This document shows, piece after piece, positions 12,601 through 24,489 of a stretch of DNA of 64,000 nt (its first letter is position 1; each line of letters begins with the position of its first letter). Made by a program: the position numbers and the translations under genes. The stretch is from NCBI GenBank assembly GCA_947579665.1, contig OX388347.1, forward strand, positions 22,064,562 through 22,128,561, written 5' to 3'. The notes beneath the pieces were generated by a model that was given only the letters and a program-made list of their open reading frames with translations, searched no databases and was not told the origin of the DNA. The stretch comes from Sympetrum striolatum (taxonomy: Eukaryota > Arthropoda > Insecta > Odonata > Libellulidae).

Positions 12601-13520
12601 CGTTGTTTTTACCAAGATGTTCATTTATAATACTGAAATAATTAGTAATTTAAACAGGAAACCTCACGTAAAGAGTATCAATCGCTACTCCTTACAGTCA
12701 ACTCAATGGTTTTCACCTTTAGTAAAAGCAAGATTACGGAGAAAAGGGTTCAGAGAGAATTAGGGAGAAATTACCAGAACTGTCGTGCGGCAGTTCCTTA
12801 CATTATGTTCTTGTAGTGAATAAAATATCCGCAGGCGGAAGTGGAAGAAGGCGAAAGTCTTAGCAAGTACCATAAAAGCAGAGAAGATTGAACAAATGCA
12901 ATTGTGAAAACGCGAAGGAATGGAAAGGAAACGAGATAAGGACTTCAAAGGGATTCGAACGCTACGAAGAACTCCTTTATGAGGCTCTTGATAAAGCAAA
13001 AGGTAGCTTATATCCCAGACTCGCTCTTTCCGAAAACCAAGTAGAAACTATTGTCACCATTCGGTCCTTTCGAATGAACGAAACGCCTTCCCACACGTCC
13101 CTTGCTTTATTGTGCTTCGTAGTAGGAAAGCTCCCTTTTACTTTTTAGAGATATCATCTGGAAAAACTGAGTAATTCTTCTTGTACTACCATTCCCATTT
13201 TCATACAATGCTGCATACTGCAGGTGGCTTGTGGTTTCAGAAATGCGTCATTAAAGTTTGTTCAGCGCTGATCGAAATGGTTATTTTTGTCATTCAAAAG
13301 TTTCTTCCAATGACAACCCCTTATTATTTTCTTTCATATTTTTCTAACTCGGAGAAGGCTAATGTAGCCTCCTCCACATAAGCTCTGAAGTTTTAAATTA
13401 CCTTGTAAAGTTTAAAGTATATCAAAACAATTAAACGCAATTAACTTAAATTCAACGGTTATTTTCAGGTAAATAAAAAATAAAACAATGTTAGTATTAA
13501 ATATAATTTAAAAAACGATA
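9690..13520. other. AT-rich non-coding stretch with a long pyrimidine tract
   Basis: The plus strand is very pyrimidine-rich at about 11335-11500, and the wider 11030-11600 region is biased the same way. The 107-codon and 76-codon frames there are products of that bias (Phe, Leu, Ser and Pro-rich translations) and are not called as genes. A CpG cluster lies near 10795-10860. Nothing else is recognisable. Confidence 0.5.
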
Positions 13521-13526
13521 ATATTG

Positions 13527-13683
13527 ATTAGAATGCTACTTTACCGGATAGTCATGTGGAAAGCGCGTTTGCCTTTGGTGAAAGCGGTCCCGGGTTCGAA
13601 TCCCGGTGGGAGCCAATGTGCGAAATGACCTAAGCTGTCGAAGCGCTTTCAACAATACTACTACCAGTACTATTAGAATGCTA
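13527..13683 (+). mobile_element. tRNA-derived SINE with 12-bp target-site duplication
   Basis: The sequence ATTAGAATGCTA is repeated exactly at 13527-13538 and 13672-13683 and brackets a 133-bp insert. The insert has a tRNA-like head. A degenerate A-box region (GATAGTCATGTGGAAAGCG) is followed by a perfect Pol III B box, GGTTCGAATCC, inside CCCGGGTTCGAATCCCGG, and then GGGAGCCA. A short unrelated body (AATGTGCGAAATGACC...) follows. The head does not fold as a full tRNA, so it is not a tRNA gene. Exact direct repeats of this length show integration by LINE machinery, and their perfect identity suggests a fairly recent insertion. It would be transcribed by RNA polymerase III from its internal promoter. 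Confidence 0.88.
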
Positions 13684-13689
13684 ACAATA

Positions 13690-16600
13690 GATGAGGGTAA
13701 AATAACTTCTAAATACACAGAGGTAAAATTGCAAACTATACCAAAAATGTTATTATATCACACATATTATGCATGAAAAGGAAAAAATTAGTGCCATATT
13801 ATAGTGAGTTAACAAGTAAATCATTTCATAGAATTTTTATTTTTAATTATCTCATCCACCAACAGCACTTTAAACTTTCCCTCATTCAATGGATTTACTT
13901 CAGTTTCAAAACATGGTGCATTTAGTCCATATTTATTTAGGCTGAGATACGTAGCTCATGGCGTAACTGTTGTACATTCCTATCTTAATCATCACTCTTA
14001 GATCCTGCCTGTATTACATGCGTTTTAGTTACGGAGGATAACCTTAAAAACATTAATAATGTTAAATATGTTATTCATTTGTAATATCTTAGTTAGATAT
14101 CGTATTTTAAAAATGAGCATATTTTGAACATATATCGAATGAAATCAATTGAATATGTAACGTATTTCACAATTTACACGAGGTACGAGTTCTAAATACA
14201 CATTGTGTTTATTCTATAAGAACAAACATTTGAAACATATGGCTATGCTTTAAATGGTAGCAAAGATTTCCATAGTATGTATAGGAAACTCTAATAAACT
14301 AGACATTTTAATAATTCTCCATTAGCACACTTCTTCACTGTTCATGATAACGGCTTTTAAAGTAAGTGTTGCGAGTTATTTAATAATCTTGCTAGGGAAT
14401 TAGTGCAGGAAATAGTAGAATATAATTTTATTCATGGCATTCTGTAATAACTCTCAAATTCTGGAGTAAAGTAAGGAATAACCAACATTTAATAAACTGA
14501 ATAGGTACATTCTAGGAACGGAAAATTTTACTGAATAAGATGACTGTTGTTCTAATAGAAATTACCAATACCTAGTTAGCTAAATTATCTGTACGAAACA
14601 AATACACTATAAATACAGATAAACTTTCATTAGCTTAACTAGGAAAAAGTCATTAATTCCTGTAAATGCATTTAAAATTGAGCCATCTATCAGCCATGTA
14701 TCCCTCCACCACGGGCCTGTGTAATCCTGATTCTCATTTCGTGTAATGGAATGATTTTTTCAAAGGTAAGCCTATCGTTCTTATTAGTAAAGCATTGGTC
14801 ATTGTAGAAATAGTGGCAGTACACAACCCATAGGAAAACCTTGTCATTCACTCTATCCCTCTGAAGATGACTTGGAAATATGAGGCAAAAACATCAGTTG
14901 CCTTAGCGGTTACACAAAGAGCACACATATCCAATAAATATTCATAAATTCCAATTTTTTAAAGGATTCATTCTCAAATATTTCTTGTAAAAATAATTAG
15001 ATATTGAAATAATTTATCACTTTGAAGCCATTTGCACAGCATTTATCCGAATGTGTATTAATGAACGCAGGACTCTCTTATTGAAGAGAGTTGGACTCCC
15101 CGTTAGAGAGGGAAGAGAAGCGGAATTTCCAGAGCAACTGCTGCCGTAGATCGAATCTCATGCTCTTTGGGTGAATTAACGCACTACTGCATCATGGGAT
15201 AGCACTATTGAACTCTTTGACGCGGATTTTTATCCTAAAGTACAGCACAGTCAATGAGAAATCACCGAGTGATTCGTCAGCAGTGAAAAGATGTCCTTAA
15301 AATAGATTTTGTAGGAAAATTACTCTTGATCACAATATTCATGATTAGTCGAATAAATTTAATGTATACCCACATCGTTTATCACAATGTCGAAAGTACA
15401 ATTAGAGATAAAATAATCTCCAAACTACTGTTATTTAACGGTACAACCATTATGCATAGATTTATAGTTAACAGTAGAACCACTCACTGTCTTCCATGGT
15501 TTTTAAGACTCGTTTTCTCATTAAAAATAAATTGAAAGTTATTTTTAACCTAGAGGATAAGGAAAATCCCATTTAGATTTAAAAGCTAAAGAATAGAATT
15601 TAAAAATACTAGAACTAGAATATCCAAGCTGCTATCTTCCTTATGCCACGTCTGTTTATATTAACGCTTCAAGAGCCGCAATTGATTTACTTTGACTACA
15701 TGTAGCTAATGGCATACAGTCATAACATACATTCGGTAGAAGTAATATAGGACAACTAGTGATCGAACATGGTAGAGAATTAAAAATGTAGCTGAAACAA
15801 ACAATTAAAAAGTGTGCAGTTCAAGAAAAAGGAAAGTGCAGCTAGACAAAAGAAATAAAGCTCCATAAAATCTGACCAATAGAGGAAAAAATAATGAAGA
15901 ATACGTAAAAAGAAATATAAATAATCATCAATTCTTAATGAAAATAAGCGTATGCTTAAAGCAAGTGTGTACATAAGGTTCAAAAATAATGTTAGATTAT
16001 TAAGTTCAAAACTTGAGAATTATAGATACTTGCATTCTCACAGACTTATTAAAAATTATTTAAATGAATGTTTGTTTAGTTTACAAAATTTAGAATCAAT
16101 TCCATGCTCTTAATTGTAATGCACCTACTAAATTTCCAATGGTCTGAAAGTGTAGATAGATAGAAATATAAGTAGAAAGGTACAGATTGAAGGGTAAATT
16201 GAAGTGGAAGATTTACGGGAAAAATCTCCCCGGAAAATAAGGAACAAAAGAGAAACAGAAAGATGGCGTAGAATCTTGTGATAGGAGCGCATGCGCAGAG
16301 AAGCCGCGACGACAACATCCATCAATTTTAAGAAATTTATAAAACGCCAGATGGCGCATTGGATCGGCGGGAGAAGAAAATGGAGGAAAACACGGTTGTG
16401 TGTGGGAAACACGTGATAGCGCAGCAACAACGCGATAAAAAACCGCTGTCGCTCTTCACAACAAACGCCATCTTTAGCATTCCTCATATTCTCGGAGCAA
16501 ACACGAACGAACACGTATCGATGGCCACAATTCATACACACGTGCACCAACACACACGCGTCTCAATAACTCCGGCGCTGGGAAGCAATTACGTCAACCA

Positions 16601-17580
16601 CGCTGTTTGGAGAGAGGGGATAAAAGAAAAATCGAAAAATAGAGAACGATAAGGGATGGAGAGAGGGAAGGAAGGAGGAAAAGGAAACTCCAGAGCAGCC
16701 TTTGCAGGGGTATTTTTATGTTTTTCATTATTATCAATATCGTGATTATTTTTATTATCTGGGAAAAAAACACTCGAAACTTTCCTATCCTTCTAGCAAA
16801 AATGTAGTACGCGAATATTAAAGTCAACTTTTAAGTACAAATCTATTGTAAAATAAGTAGCAAAAGTACTCGAAAATAATATTTCCATATATATTGTAAT
16901 ATAAATAAATCTAGATGAAACACAACGCGATGGGAGAGGGAATATATATTTTTCGTCAATTTCCCTAGATCATAAGTAAACCTCACGATAACCACCAGTA
17001 AACAACAAATATTTGGCACCGTCTCTCCAAACAGTAGAATTCTTGTGTACATATTCAATAACATAGCAAAGTTTTCAATTTTTCCAACCAACATTGGGGT
17101 TGAGTAATAAACCAACGAAATAATGTAATATTAATTTTTACATGCAAGTATAGATATGTTGTCGCAAAAATCTATTTTTGAGATAGCTTATATTCGGCTT
17201 GCGATAGCGTATATAATACCACTTTCAATGAATAAAAAGTTACGTCAGACTACTTCTGATATTAAATTTAAAGTATTGTCTGGTTTTAGATATCGGTATA
17301 AAAATATCGGCACTGATACATACCGATTTGAATGTTTTTTTTCACAGTGAATTACTTTGACTCGTTGGATTTTGAATATCAATGAGCTATGGATATTTTT
17401 ACTTGATCGTTTTTTTATTTGAATTGGTATAATAACCATATTTAATCGTTGCATAACAACCACTTGTCATAAATTGACAGGTGTAAAAATAAATAGGAAA
17501 TGGAGAAAAGTACCACTACTTTTCCTTAGCATAGCCCATTTCCACCAAACAATGTCAAGATTGTATAAACTATAGTATAT
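13690..17580. other. Non-coding, with a CpG-rich island at about 16255-16690
   Basis: Most of this is AT-rich with no feature. The island contains clustered CpGs, E-box-like CACGTG and CAGATGGCGC words, and the longest frame of the window (141 codons, minus strand, 16128-16553). That frame shows no recognisable domain, and an opposite-strand 97-codon frame overlaps it, so I do not call a gene. At about 14865-14905, CTCTGAAGATGACTTGGAA resembles decayed 3'-repeat words common in insect genomes, but it is too degenerate to assign. Confidence 0.4.
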
Positions 17581-17584
17581 TATA

Positions 17585-18385
<801 letters not shown>

Positions 18386-18863
18386 ACTTTTATACCAAAT
18401 AAGGAAAGGGTTTAGGTGACTTTGCACATAAGGGCGTGCACCCAGGAAAATTCCCAAGGAAAAACGGACTTGAAAAAAGTCTGACAGCGCCGGGAATCGA
18501 GCCCGGGATCTTCCTCTAACCGGGAGGCTGCCTTAACCATCTAGGCTACCCGACCAGAACATTTTAACAAGCCGTTTTGGGGGACTTTGTGTGCAAGGGC
18601 AAGTGCAGTTTCGTCCGACTGAGCGGCATCGTCTGCGGCCATGGCCTCATCGAGGCAACGGCAACACAAAGAGGTGTGAGGAGAAACCCCCCTAAGGATA
18701 AACAAATAAGGAAAGGGTTTAGGTGACTTTGCACATAAGGGCGTGCACCCAGGAAAATTCCCAAGGAAAAACGGACTTGAAAAAAGTCTGACAGGGCCGG
18801 GAATCGATTCCCGGCCCTGTCAGACTTTTTTCAAGTCCGTTTTTCCTTGGGAACTTTTATACC
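18386..18863 (-). mobile_element. Composite tRNA-SINE insertion with perfect 96-bp palindrome
   Basis: ACTTTTATACC at 18386-18396 and again at 18853-18863 brackets the whole block, so it probably integrated as one unit. On the minus strand there is a complete SINE at about 18556-18397. It starts GGTCGGGTAGCCTAGATGG (A box) and has a B box, GGCTCGATTCC, and a body GACTTTTTTCAAGTCCG then TTTTTCCTTGGGAATTTTCC. The tail ends ACCTAAACCCTTTCC. A second partial copy of the same 3' part lies at 18702-18805. It is joined without spacer to its own mirror image at 18806-18853, giving two 48-bp arms that match at every base. Between the two copies (about 18560-18700) is a GC-rich segment of unknown origin. 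The frame at 18564-18764 is a by-product of these repeats. Confidence 0.85.
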
Positions 18864-18869
18864 GTTTAC

Positions 18870-21800
18870 ATATTGAGGCATACTTTATATTGGTTTCTCG
18901 TTGAAGATAAAGGATACAATGACGATTATTTTCTCCTAAACAATTAATAATCGAACTGAAATTTCGATATTTAATGATTAAATGTTTCCCGTACGTAGAG
19001 TTCTTAGAATAGAATTTAGCGGAGGACGATCTATACTGCTGTTTTATGTGATTCCCAATCAGTAATTGCTCTCCTATTGTTTGTACTACTATTTACTTCT
19101 CACGACAAAGTGAAAGCAGCGGAGAGCAATATTCTTTTTGAGCAACTACAAAATGTCTGGTTTTGATAAAAGACGATACAAATGCTCACTAAATGGACGA
19201 CCAAAATTATTTATAATGTAAAGCACCAGAATGTTTCACAGATATGCAATAATTTAACATAAATACATGAAAATATTGCGCAGCCATCTTTTTTCTAATT
19301 AAATGCAATGAAATTGCGATTTAGATAACCCAGAGAAAATTAGTATGACATTATCGTTCTTCTTACCTCGCATCACCAGGTATTCTATATACATATACTA
19401 AATAATATTAATAAAATCGTTAAAATTTTAATTTTGTTCCATTGAAGATAATTGTAGTCATCAGTTCTTAGTTCACTCTGTCAGTAACAATAATTAATGA
19501 ATAACTTTTACTGAGAGAGTAGACAGACTTTTCACCATTGTATAATGACAAGTCCGGGGCAATGATTCATTTCGCGTATTGTTTAAGCAATAACTTATAT
19601 TAATGGAGATATTAATATTTAACTTTATCATCTAGGAGCTATATATTGAATACAACTACCAATCATTGCTGTTTTGTTTTTACTAAATGACAAAATTTTA
19701 AAGACAGAAAATATAAAAGACGTTTGAAAACAGGAGCTTATAAAATAACTTATTTTTTAAATATTATTGTATCTCTCTGATATCGATTTCAATAGAATAT
19801 ATACTACTATTTTATTACTACAAGAGCCATGGCTGATTCTAGTCCTCGAAGATTTTCAACAAGTAAGTGGGTGGGCAGATGAGATAAAGTGATAAGGGAA
19901 GTGGAGAAGCAAGGCAGAGGGGGAAAGGTGAGTGGAGGCAAAGAGGAGGACTTTTCAAGAGTTTATAGGACTAAAGCTCTGTAGCGTGGAAAAGTTTTTC
20001 TCATCTTCGCCACCAACCTTTTTCAATCTTTTCAATTTGAGGAGAACGCCATGAGATGGCTTAGGGGTGAGTTGCGTCGCATATAAGACCCAATCAGAGC
20101 GAGTGCATGGGTCGCCTCTTAAAATTTGTTCTTCGCTCAGTCTTTGATAAATCTCGATTTGCATTATTAAGGAATCAGTTATTCATGGATAGTTTTTTAT
20201 GATACTATGAGTATCTTAGAAGGCGAAAATATTCCGTCGAATACTGAAATAGTAGAGTGATAAAGAAAATGTTTGTTTAGCATCGGGACAATTTGAAAGC
20301 AAAATGCAGGAACATAAATAATACTGAAATACTTTGGCCATTCCCTAAAATCTCACTTCAGTTAATCATTCCAAAGAGATTGCCTTTATTGAAACAACAT
20401 AAGCAAGAACCTTCTTTTTTATTCTATCACGGTGTTATAATTATCAAGGGATTCAAACAACCATGTTTTAACAGGAATTTGAATCTATGTTCCTATAGCA
20501 CGCCCACCTCTACGTCATAAGCATTTCATCTTTTTTAATGTATGGTTGTGCTTAGATTTAGATTTCAATTTCCAGTTCCTTGCTATTGCGCGCTTGTTAC
20601 CCTCTATTGCTAGCCCAATCTAATTTACTACGGTAAAGTAGTAAAGTAAAATGAAAATTATTCGCAGAAATTTAAAATAAATTTAGTGAAATACAAATGA
20701 TTTTAAATGATGTGCTTCTAAAAAATATATACTAATTTCTAATAGTATCTTACATGTAAAATAACTTTTTCATAGGACGACTAAATTAAAAATGTATGGC
20801 CTAAATTATTATGTATGACAATTGAAGTTCTCGAATTACGGAGGTAAAATTTTGGAAACCCCAGATCAATTCCCATATAACCTTAAACTTAGGGAAGTTA
20901 TCAAAACCTTGAACTAAAGAGTATTTTTCATATAGTGCTTGTGGTTCATTCATCGACTGATGTTGGGCAAATACAGTACTAGCAACAAGAGCCGCTGGCG
21001 ATTAAAGTCACAGTCCATGGCATGGGTTCCATCTTGTTAACTTACGATACTATAGGATAATGTGAGGATTCTGACAAATTTGTTGCGTAACCTTTATGCA
21101 CATTAGATGAATAAAGTATATAAGACATGTAAGGCACAAGGCAATGAAAAGGAGTTAAGAGTTGTACTTAATTAGATATATGTTACTTAGAAGCTATACT
21201 TAAATATTAATAGTTCTTTAGCATACAATATATATCTTTACAAATATTATATATAGATATTTCCCTTAAATATTATTCAAATAACTTTCCTTATATGATG
21301 TATATGAATTACAAAGCATTTCAATTTAATTTTTAAAAGATATTTTCGTGTAATATACGAAGTCCTTCCTTGTTCGTTAGCAATGCAGTTACGTTCTTCA
21401 AAGTAATTACCACTCACTCTCCCAAACTCTATCTTTGTCTCCCTATAGGCTAAGCATACACGTACTAGAAACTCTGGTCTATGCTCTCATTAATGATGAG
21501 TCCGAAAGAAATCAATTCAAAAATATTACCGAATGATTCCTAGGCTAATGAAGGAAAGCATAACTAGAGGTTCTGTGGTACCGAGAAAGGTGCCTTTAAA
21601 TACTGATTACATAGATGTAGATGAATGTTGGCAGTTCGACGCGGAGAGTGTGGTGCGCGAAGGGGTGACCCTGTTTCCCAATTGGAGGCGTGGGCTATGA
21701 AATGCAGACATGGCAATGAATGTGAAATGAACCTTTGGGACTCGTCTTAGCAGCGCCTCAGTTTGCTTTCCCCTTTATCGAGTCGTACCCGCTATCTTAG

Positions 21801-23800
21801 CGGGATGTTTGGCCTAATGTCACGGATAAGGATGTTAACTCCATTTACATACTATTGCAACTCGCTTATTATGTCTGCGTTGAAAGAAGGGGAGAACACC
21901 TCTTTTATTTTTCCTCTCTCGCGGCGATCAAATTTTACGGTTTCCCTTTTGGATTTCACCGCGGAGGATTAAGTCTTATCAGTACCTGAGCAGAGGAGGA
22001 GTCCACCGCAGTGAAGTGGTGCATTTTTGTCCTTTCCGAGGAGCGCTGATGACTTTAGAGGAAAGGAGGACTCTATTCAATCGTTCCGGGAATTTGCTTT
22101 TGTGGGTGAGATAAAGGAAGTCTGTTGGTATTCTTCACAGAGTAAAGGTTGGAATTGCAGGTAATGTGCAGAAAAGAAATAAAGAGGTGTAACATTAGAA
22201 AGGAAACCATGATATAGTGTTGTTCCATTTATTTTCACTACCTTCTAATACAAACAAAGCTTTACCAACAGATCATTACCACGCGTAGATATTTTAAAAA
22301 TCAAGGGAAGGCAATCCAGACCATATCGTTCAAGTAAATAAGTAGATGTTAAAATATATGTATTGTAAATGCATCTTTCTATATCAGAGCAAAAACGATT
22401 TCATACCATTAATTTAAGCAAAAAATAAGTTAATAAATTGAGGAAGTAAAACCATAGTACATGCACCCTTTACCATACACCAAAATGCGGCTTGTAGGGT
22501 ACTCAAATATTTATGGATAAATGGTAACAAGTTTTGTAAATGTTAAATACTGATTTTGGCTTCACCACCATTGATATATAATCCAAGCATTGAAAACATA
22601 CCTGCTTAGCAGAATATTCTTGTTATTTGGTAAATTTTCCAAACAAACTGTTACTTTCTATTAGAGAAATGATAGAACTCAAAACATTAACGGTGTAAAC
22701 TTTATTTTGCTGGCAATTTTATGATGAATTTTCACTTCATGGTTTAATTGATTCCGTATGAAGTTAGAGTAAAAGTGATACTACAGAAACTATTCGAAAT
22801 ACATCTTGTAATTTATTATTATAAAATACACTCCAAAGCACTTTTGAGCCAATGACTATCAAAATACGTATTTTGTCGTTTTGAGGTGGTTTGATGTAAT
22901 AGACGGAATTCATTGTATGAACGTAGAGTCGAAAGATCACGCACCTATAATCTGTATTCCTTAGATATTACGTACAACGTACACCCGACGTTTTATGATA
23001 ACAATCTGAAAGTAAAAAATTTCAACTTCTAAGATGACGAAGGCGTCCAGACAACGGCGTTTATAAGGGATGAATTTATAACGTAATATATACATTTTGG
23101 CATAAATATATGTATTTGACCATGAAACTATTAACTATGATGAAAGACAATTTCCTTATATGGTACTTGCCCCAACTTTGCACGATATTCTCTTTTAATT
23201 TTTCTTCACAAAATAAACTAAGCCTTCGAGCGATGAAAGTGAACTCACGTGGATTTATGAGAACACTTTGACTCTTCTGGGGTCGAACCGAAGAGTATTA
23301 GGTACGTGGAAAGTGGCCTATTATCCGAGCGAAGAAGAGTTTTAATAATGTGCTGAGCTCGAAAGTTGGGCAACGTTTGGTTCTTGAGCTTTAGGAGAAC
23401 TTCCGAGCTCCATCCCTTTCCCACCCCACTCCGCCCAAAGCGAGCACGCATACTCCTTCTCAGTGGTCCCTCAATCCATCAAAATAATTTAATTTATCCC
23501 TAAGAAAACACTTCACGTGTTGCACCACAGCATACTATATAACTGTACTAAATTCCGTAAGGATCGGTTTCATTAACACTGTGCTATTGCTAGCAAACAA
23601 ACAACCAGCTAGAACAAACCAAAGATTTTAAACTGCTGTTTAGGCCTCATTATTAAAGAAACAAGTTATCTGTGTACAAATATAAGTAGATGTCTCAATG
23701 AAGCATAGTTAAAACATCATAGCTATTATTTTTACATATAATGTACTGATAGTAGATGCAGGATTAGTTTCAGTGATACATAAATATGTACACTAAATTA
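18870..23800. other. Non-coding, with a GC-richer island at about 21640-22130
   Basis: The plus strand is purine-rich at about 19860-19950. The island at 21640-22130 has one 69-codon frame (21763-21972) with no domain. At 22029-22074 an inverted repeat (GTCCTTTCC facing GGAAAGGAGGAC) encloses CTGATGA and GAAA, discussed as a possible hammerhead core. A second small island lies at about 23225-23460. No gene is supported. Confidence 0.45.
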
Positions 23801-23807
23801 TTACGGG

Positions 23808-24185
23808 ATGGGACAACTGGCCGCCGCCGACTCGCCGCGGCCGACTGGCCGCCGCCAACTGGCCGCGGGGACAACTGGCCGCCGGGACAACTGGCCGCGG
23901 GGCCAACTCGCCGCCGGGCCAACTGGCCGCGGGGACAACTGGCCGCTGGGTTAGTATGGGTTGGGTTGGGTAGGGTTGGGTTGGGTTATATAAAATATCA
24001 TGTTTTTAAATAAATTTTATTTCCCGTTCCCGCGGCCAGTTGTCCCCGCGGCCAGTTGTCCCCGCGGCCAGTTATCCCCGCGGCCAGTTGTCCCTGCGGC
24101 AAGTTGGCCCCGCGGCCAGTTGGCCCGGCGGCCAGTTGGCGGCGGCCAGTCGGCCGCGGTGAGTCGGCGGCGGCCAGTTGTCCTA
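23808..24185. mobile_element. GC-rich foldback element with 16-mer tandem arms
   Basis: The left arm (about 23810-23947) and right arm (about 24028-24184) are inverted copies. Both are built from degenerate units of the type GGACAACTGGCCGCGG or GGCCAACTGGCCGC. The outermost 56 bp of the two arms differ at one position as far as I can align by eye. The spacer holds a G-run array (23948-23987: GGGTTGGGTTGGGTAGGG and relatives), then an AT-rich 40 bp. The arms are strikingly GC-rich in an AT-rich setting. The frames read through them (65-95 codons) are repeats of the unit, not proteins. No clear target duplication was found; the 9 bases outside each end match only partly. Architecture and spacer motif resemble 9185-9674. 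Confidence 0.75.
23948..23987 (+). other. G-quadruplex-capable G-run array
   Basis: At least seven GGG runs separated mostly by two bases (TT or TA) lie in the spacer of the GC-rich foldback. The pattern meets the usual G3+N1-7 definition for an intramolecular quadruplex. It is telomere-like in look, but GGGTTG is not the TTAGG repeat common in insects. Confidence 0.75.
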
Positions 24186-24320
24186 GACCGTGTTTCATTA
24201 TTGATACATTTATACACATTTGAACAAAGTCATCCGCATATTTCTATAAACTTGTACGTTATAATTTATATAATATATGAAATCTAGATTATCAGGCGAT
24301 ACTTTGTGGAAAGCCATTTT

Positions 24321-24483
24321 AGATAATGAATAAAAACAGTGTAATTTTCCACACTTTTATTTAACTGACGACCGGTTTCGCTAGCGGAGTAGCATCATCA
24401 CCAGATTTCGCTAGCGAAATGCTAGCGAAACCGGCCGTTAATTAAATAAAAGTGTGGAAAATACATTTTTTAATTCATTATCT
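24321..24483. mobile_element. Foldback of a 3'-end repeat (ACCGGTTTCGCTAGC family)
   Basis: The left arm starts GATAATGAATAAAAACAGTG and continues through TTTTCCACACTTTTATTTAA to ACCGGTTTCGCTAGCG. The right arm is its imperfect inverse and runs back out to TTCATTATC. Between the arms lies GAGTAGCATCATCACCAG plus a second small GCTAGCG palindrome. In each arm the AATAAAAGTGTGG part points outward, so two copies of one repeat lie head to head. Sequences combining CATCATC with ACCGGTTTCG are familiar 3' portions of dispersed repeats in arthropods, which is recollection and not a search result. No target duplication is clear. Confidence 0.65.
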
Positions 24484-24489
24484 TATATA

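Noticed and set aside
13548..13615. tRNA gene suggested by the perfect GGTTCGAATCC box
   Set aside because: The acceptor and anticodon arms do not pair, and the whole unit is bracketed by a 12-bp duplication, which makes it a SINE.
16128..16553. Longest frame of the window (141 codons, minus strand)
   Set aside because: It has no recognisable domain, an overlapping frame on the other strand, and low-complexity hydrophobic stretches in the AT-rich half. Length alone is explained by the local CpG-rich composition.
21491..21518. ATGATGAGTCCGAAAG, resembling a hammerhead ribozyme core
   Set aside because: The essential first C of CTGATGA is replaced and the second half of stem II is missing. 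No pairing flanks were found.
23786..24287. Several 65-95-codon frames with repeated GRGDNWPRGQLAAG-like peptides
   Set aside because: They are translations of the 16-mer units of a foldback element, and similar frames appear on both strands.
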